Shown: in pieces, positions 59,650 through 64,000 of the stretch | Layout: every line of letters starts with the position of its first letter | Position numbering within the stretch: position 1 is the stretch's first letter | Assembly (NCBI RefSeq): GCF_018687715.1 | Contig: NC_056752.1 | Location: 47,781,837-47,845,836, forward strand | Length of the DNA stretch: 64,000 nucleotides | Origin: Carya illinoinensis | Taxonomy: Eukaryota; Streptophyta; Magnoliopsida; Fagales; Juglandaceae | Reading direction: 5' to 3' | The notes under the pieces: model-generated | Seen by the model: only the letters and a program-made list of their open reading frames with translations | What the model was told of the DNA's origin: nothing | Database searches by the model: none | Position numbers and translations under genes: made by a program

Positions 59650-60940
59650 ACATTTCTGGATAATGGTCCCTTATGCGATATGGTGGAAAGAATTGAGGGA
59701 CCAAATTTGTGTGTTAAGGACTTGGTGATTAATAATGCTTGGGATGTTGAAAAGATGAACCAGTTAATTGGTGGGAACTTAACTAGAGAGGTGATTGCCT
59801 TGGTAGGCAGTTTAAAACAGGCTCAGGATATTCTTATTTGGCTACCTGATAAAAATTGGTTGTTTTCTTCTAAGTCGGCTTAGGACAAATCTTCGTGTTA
59901 AATTTCAGAAAATTGATTGGTTAGGCTGGATTCGGAACAAGTGGATCCCAAAAAAACTTTCCATTTGCATGTAGAAAGCAATGTTTAATTGTCTTCCGAT
60001 GAATGATCAAGTGCGCAGGTGTGGCATCCCTTTGGTTTCGTGTTGCAACTGCTGTAATGAGGAGCATGAGGAAGACCTTGAACAAGTTTTGAATAAGGGT
60101 CAATTTGCTATTGAGATAGGGAAGAGAGTGTATGCGGAACTTGGTTTTCATTTCACTGCTCAATAGGGGTGGAAAGAAAGAGTTCAAGGGTTGTTCAATA
60201 GAGCTTCTCGCCATATCCAAATGGGAATTGTGATTTTGTTGATCCCTTTGGTGGTTATATGGTGATTGTGGCAATGACATTGTAAGGCGAGAATGAAAGG
60301 TATGTCTGAATCCAGTAATTTGGTTTTTAGCTCTATAATATATTGGATTAAAGTTTTTGCCAATAATGTGAATAAAGTGAAGCGGCTGTCAAGGGGGGAT
60401 AAAAGTTTGCTTACCAAAGTGGGTGTGGAAATTGTGGAACCAAAAATTAGAAGAGTTCAACTTGTGAAGTGGGTTAAACTCCCAAGGGGCAAGTTCAAGC
60501 TCAACCTTGATGGCAGTAGTTTTGGGAACCCTGGACCCGGTGGCGGGGGTTCTACGAGATTGCAATTATAATTTCATCTTTGCTTTTTCCAAATCTTTTG
60601 GTGTTTGTTCTAACAATGAAGCTGAACTTCGAGCAGTATTGGAAGGTCTCATTTGGTGCAAGGAAGTGGATTTATTTTGCATTAACGTTGAATGTGATTC
60701 CTAGGTGGTAGTTTCTTGGATATTAGCAAAAACTTGTACAATTTGGCATCTTTGAGATTATTGGGATAAACTATTCATATTACTGGATGAATTTGATTAC
60801 ACTATTAGTCATTGTTTTAAAGAGAATAATAAAGTGGTGGATTTCTTTGCTCGTGAGGGGGCAATTGAGGTGAATAATATAGTTAGAGAAGTGGCTCATC
60901 TAGGTCGCGAGGTCCGTGGTTTGTATAGGCTCAACTAGGT
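59650..60940 (+). mobile_element. LINE 3' part: zf-RVT and RNase H, broken
   Basis: It starts inside the C-terminal part of a LINE RT protein (LDNGPLCDMVERI... then DILIWLPDKNWLFSSKSA, stop at 59883). A zf-RVT-like segment (MFNCLPMNDQVRRCGIP, CCNCCNEEHEED) follows. The RNase H domain with LNLDGSSFGNPGPGG and NNEAELRAVLEGLIWC lies at 60480-60700, split by a frameshift near 60545. Stops interrupt each part. The RT catalytic domain is missing upstream. Its 3' tail continues to about 61190. Confidence 0.82.
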
Positions 60941-60950
60941 GGGATTGGCA

Positions 60951-61190
60951 TATAATCGTATTTCTTGATTTTTTTTTTTGGGGGGGGGTTGTTCTTTAGG
61001 TTTGTTTAGTTTTGCCATGGGGTTAGGCTTGTTTAGATTTTTGGCTGTAGATTTTGTTGGTTTTGAATTGGGGGGATTTGCTATCTTCCTGTTGCTTGGC
61101 GTATAACCACCGTTTTCTTCCTCCACAAGTAAAGGCTTTTTAATAAACTCGGGACGGAATCACCATATGTGTGGCTATAGGCTCTTTGGT
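60951..61190 (+). mobile_element. LINE 3' tail, copy B
   Basis: Directly continues from the RNase H region and closely matches 40588-40835. It contains GGTTTGTTTAGTTTTGCCAT and ends GGCTCTTTGGTAAA before a (TA)n tail, as LINE 3' ends do. Confidence 0.7.
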
Positions 61191-61459
61191 AAATATATAT
61201 ATATATATATGGTAGCACCAACAGTCCCCCCCAAATTAAACTGACTTAAATAAATATTTCAGTCGAAGAAAATATTAATCACGTTTAATTGTGACGTTCC
61301 TCACCACTTCCTTTAATTTGGCATCACCCATAATTACTAATAATTAATAGCTCTCCCTTTCTAAAATGCCATTAAAATCGTTTCTATAACCGGTGAGACC
61401 ATATTGCCCTGGAGACAGATCACCAAGGACATTAATTAATACTAATAAATTAAGGGAGT

Positions 61460-61576
61460 ATGACTCACACTTAATGAGAGCAGTATTAATTATGGTAGTA
61501 TTTAAACAACTTTTAGTATGACTCACACTTAATTAATGAGAGCAGTATTAATTATGGTAGTATTTAGACAACTTTT
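61460..61576. repeat. Tandem ~60-bp repeat in the SPH4 promoter
   Basis: Two units equivalent to those at 42337-42455, with the same TTAA difference between the units. Confidence 0.8.
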
Positions 61577-61633
61577 ACTACTCATAAACCACATTAAATT
61601 GGACAGAAAACAATGATACTGATCATCCTCCCC

Positions 61634-61641
61634 TATATATA
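61634..61641 (+). promoter_or_regulatory. TATA box of SPH4
   Basis: TATATATA in the same CCCC...GG context as copy A, 86 bases upstream of the start codon. Confidence 0.6.
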
Positions 61642-61719
61642 GGGTTTCGGAGTCCTCAAGATTTCCACCCCACCAAAAACAAGAGAAGAGAAGAAAACAG
61701 AGAGAACATCATCGTCAAC

Positions 61720-62139
61720 ATGGTTTCATGCATAAGCAAACAGGTAGTAGTTTTGGTGCTCATGATCCTGATCGCTAGAGTGTCCATGAGTGAGGACGGG
61801 TTTTTGCAACACAAAGCAACCGTACGCATCAGTAACGATTTGGGTGAAGGTATGGAACTTTTGGTGCACTGTATGTCAGCGGATGATGACCTTGGCACCC
61901 ACATTATTTTCTATCATTCTGGTTACTACCAATTCGAATTCAGGCCCAACTTTATGCGCACTACGCTTTACCACTGCGGCTTTCAATGGAATGATGTGTT
62001 CCATCATTTTAATATATACGTCACCACTAGGGATCAAAGCCTTTGCACCCTTTGTTTGTGGAACATTAAGGTTGATCGTCCTTGTATGTTTAATGAAAAG
62101 ACTAGTAGGTACGATATTTGCTATGACTGGTCTCCATGA
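61720..62139 (+). CDS. S1-type self-incompatibility protein homolog (SPH), 139 aa, copy B
   Basis: Paralog of the gene at 42595 with the same length, signal peptide and six mature cysteines (51, 86, 109, 112, 122, 134). It has no stop or frameshift. The coding regions differ at 15 of 420 bases: 11 changes alter residues (H8Q, M18I, S54A, L62I, V79M, H80R, I101V, A102T, S103T, Q117K, S139P) and about 4 are silent. No cysteine changed. The promoter repeats and TATA box are kept, so it is likely expressed in a similar way. Function is inferred from the family only. Confidence 0.93.
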   Translation: MVSCISKQVVVLVLMILIARVSMSEDGFLQHKATVRISNDLGEGMELLVHCMSADDDLGTHIIFYHSGYYQFEFRPNFMRTTLYHCGFQWNDVFHHFNIYVTTRDQSLCTLCLWNIKVDRPCMFNEKTSRYDICYDWSP

Positions 62140-62456
62140 ACAGTCCTAGCTAGCTAGACCCTCCTCAGTTCATGTGTTGATTTGCTCCTTTAAGATAAAA
62201 ATTAAAATAAAGAATCCTCTGGCCTGCCTTTTATTTATATTCTATTGTCATTCCCTCCTTTCGGGTATTTTTTTCCTTTTACTTTTGTTCTTATTTGAGT
62301 TTGCCATGCGACATTTATATACAACTAACTTAATATCCACGATCTCACTCACCCTGCTCATAACTTCTTTGCAAAAGGATTTTAAAAATTATTTGATTCT
62401 GGCTATCAATATAAAAATTACTTCTCAATGACCAGGTGACCCAATTCCTATGTTTT

Positions 62457-62459
<3 letters not shown>

Positions 62460-62549
<90 letters not shown>
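62460..62549. repeat. (GA)45 microsatellite
   Basis: 90 bases of pure GA, expanded relative to the (TA)n(GA)n at the same place in copy A. Confidence 0.95.
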
Positions 62550-62553
<4 letters not shown>

Positions 62554-63521
62554 GCAGTGCTACCCCCTTGCAATAATGTATACTTGAACTGGTCATGAAC
62601 TTTGAAAAAAACTAATACATGCATCCTCGAGATTAATCAAGACTAACACCCAGTATATATCTATTAAAAAAAAAAAAAGCAAATGATCGAAGGAGAAAGA
62701 AACCGACAATGGGTATCCTTTAAAAACATATGGAAACTTCTGGTTAAACCAACTATAGATTAAGCAGCTTCCATTTCACGATCTGATTGCTTTTTACTGA
62801 TCTTAAATTGTTTTCTTCGCATGCATGCACACAGTAGCTAGCTTGTAAATGAGTAATATGTATTGAGCGTATGCACGTACGTAGTAGGTTACTCAAAACT
62901 TTGATGCAATTTTCTCTCGAACAACCTTGAATGAATTTAGGAGTATAAAGAAGTTATGGGTGGTTAAGTTGTATTGCTTTAATTTTTATTCCAACACAAA
63001 TATGAATAATATCTTAATTTCATCGTCAAAATATATTTTCAGTTTGTGAACAAATTACTATTTTATTATATTCGCAAGGGCTCAAGCAACATATAAAGTA
63101 TTCAGAGCATAATTTCGTCCAATCTTTTTAAGACTTTAGATATTTTCATTATTATAAAGTTAAAGATAATATTATAAAAATAATAATAAATACAAAGTTA
63201 TCAAATTTATATGAGCATATACAAATCGAGTCAAAATTAATACAAATTGTTTAATTTGATAATCGATCATGGTTTTTTATTTACAAATGCCTCATTTAAT
63301 AAACGAATCGAGTCAAACTCGAGTTTGATCTAACCAATCTTGAGTTGCTTCTTGACTAATCTTGTTTATTAAGAGCTTCTTAAAGAAGTATTTTGTTGAG
63401 CCAACCTAGATTCAAACTCAGCTAGATTTAACTTTTTAAAGGAAAAGAACAGGATCCACTCAATTATTTGGTTTTCTAGGTTTGGTTCGTTGATATTTCA
63501 AAGCTGAGTACCGAGTCATTC

Positions 63522-64000
63522 GCTTCATTCATCTCACAACGCGCCCTGATTACGTGCACAGATGGGGCTGGAAGCAACCATATTGCAAACAAATGCACTA
63601 GAAATGTAGGAAGAAAAAAGCATTCTAGAAAACCATATAGGACCTTAATTCAAAGATGTTCAATACTACTATTTGGCCTAGTAAAGCTTCTCAAACTCAA
63701 GCCTTCTAGTATTTGAAATGACATACATGTCCACTAATTTGTTAGCTACTTTGGATTGGGAACTCGTCTCGTCTCATTTCATCTCATTATTACAACTTTT
63801 TCAAATTCTTACACAAAATATAATAAACAATTCAACTTTTTCAAATTCTAAAACAATAATAACAATATTTTATTCAACTTTTATCTTTCATCTAAAATCA
63901 TATCATCTCATCCCTAAATTCAAATCAAACCTTAACTCAACCTAGAGTAATCCAAATAGAAGCAATTCCATCAGTCTTGCATGCTACCTTGGCATTGAGA
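63522..64000. other. Flank beyond copy B with a cyclin L intron-like fragment and a MITE
   Basis: 63601-63686 resembles 37171-37253 in cyclin L intron 2 at roughly 85% by eye. 63754-63933 is a MITE, listed separately. No gene is seen. Confidence 0.5.
63754..63933. mobile_element. MITE of the ...ATCATATCATCTCATC family
   Basis: It starts TTGGATTGGGAACTCGTCTC and ends AAAATCATATCATCTCATCCCTAAATTC. Ends are roughly inverted (GTCTCATTTCATCTCA versus GATGAGATGATATGA). Same family as 27504-27692. Confidence 0.5.

Larger units (their letters stand above)
60951..63521. repeat. SPH segment duplication, copy B
   Basis: Direct counterpart of 40588-44284 without the Helitron and the MITE. It contains the LINE tail (60951-61190), the paired promoter repeats, SPH4, a (GA)45 tract and the 3' flank. 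It has a ~60-bp AT-rich segment at about 63158-63219 that is absent from copy A. Similarity stops at ACCGAGTCATT (63521). Confidence 0.88.

Overview
This is nuclear DNA from a woody eudicot. The genes have many GT-AG introns, the spacers are AT-rich, and there are nested plant transposons, tRNA-derived SINE and LINE remnants, and plant-only protein families. The general repeat repertoire suggests Fagales (walnut/pecan/oak relatives), but that is an impression and not a proof.

Three conserved multi-exon housekeeping or regulatory genes can be read exon by exon. (1) 582-3885 (+) is an 8-exon, 215-aa nucleolar RRM protein of the NIFK/MKI67-FHA-interacting type. (2) 7501-19421 (+) is an 11-exon, 537-aa DET1 (DE-ETIOLATED 1) gene. 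It has one GC-AG intron, a probable 30-codon upstream ORF ending 2 nt before its ATG, and a degenerate 5-kb Ty1-copia element sitting antisense in intron 4. (3) 37726-33848 (-) is an 8-exon, 441-aa cyclin L with an RE/RS-type tail. Its 5'UTR intron carries a 37-base G run.

Between and beyond these lie four intronless genes for small secreted S1-type self-incompatibility protein homologs (SPH) at 28268, 31793, 42595 and 61720. The last two are near-identical and sit in a duplicated segment (about 40588-44284 and 60951-63521). Copy A has since gained a non-autonomous Helitron and a 147-bp MITE that copy B lacks at the same positions.

About half of the window is mobile DNA. A hAT element with an 8-bp target duplication (19708-23516) carries a broken BED/hATC transposase and a 48-bp perfect palindrome. 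Between the two SPH copies, a LINE appears split into a 5' part (44216-46165) and a 3' part (59650-61190). Between those parts lies a second broken hAT transposase (47776-57496). This gene was itself interrupted by a long solo-LTR-like element, which in turn contains a same-family copy in the opposite orientation and a third, copia-like solo LTR. Each of the three has its own 5-bp target duplication. The remaining spacers hold SSRs, several MITEs, one SINE and a few very small poly-A-type insertions with 17-20 bp direct repeats.

DET1 (light signalling), cyclin L (splicing) and the RRM protein (ribosome biogenesis) are not obviously linked in function. I see no operon-like logic and no CRISPR, tRNA or rRNA genes. 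The most informative features are the datable nesting order of transposons and the young, nearly neutrally diverging SPH pair.
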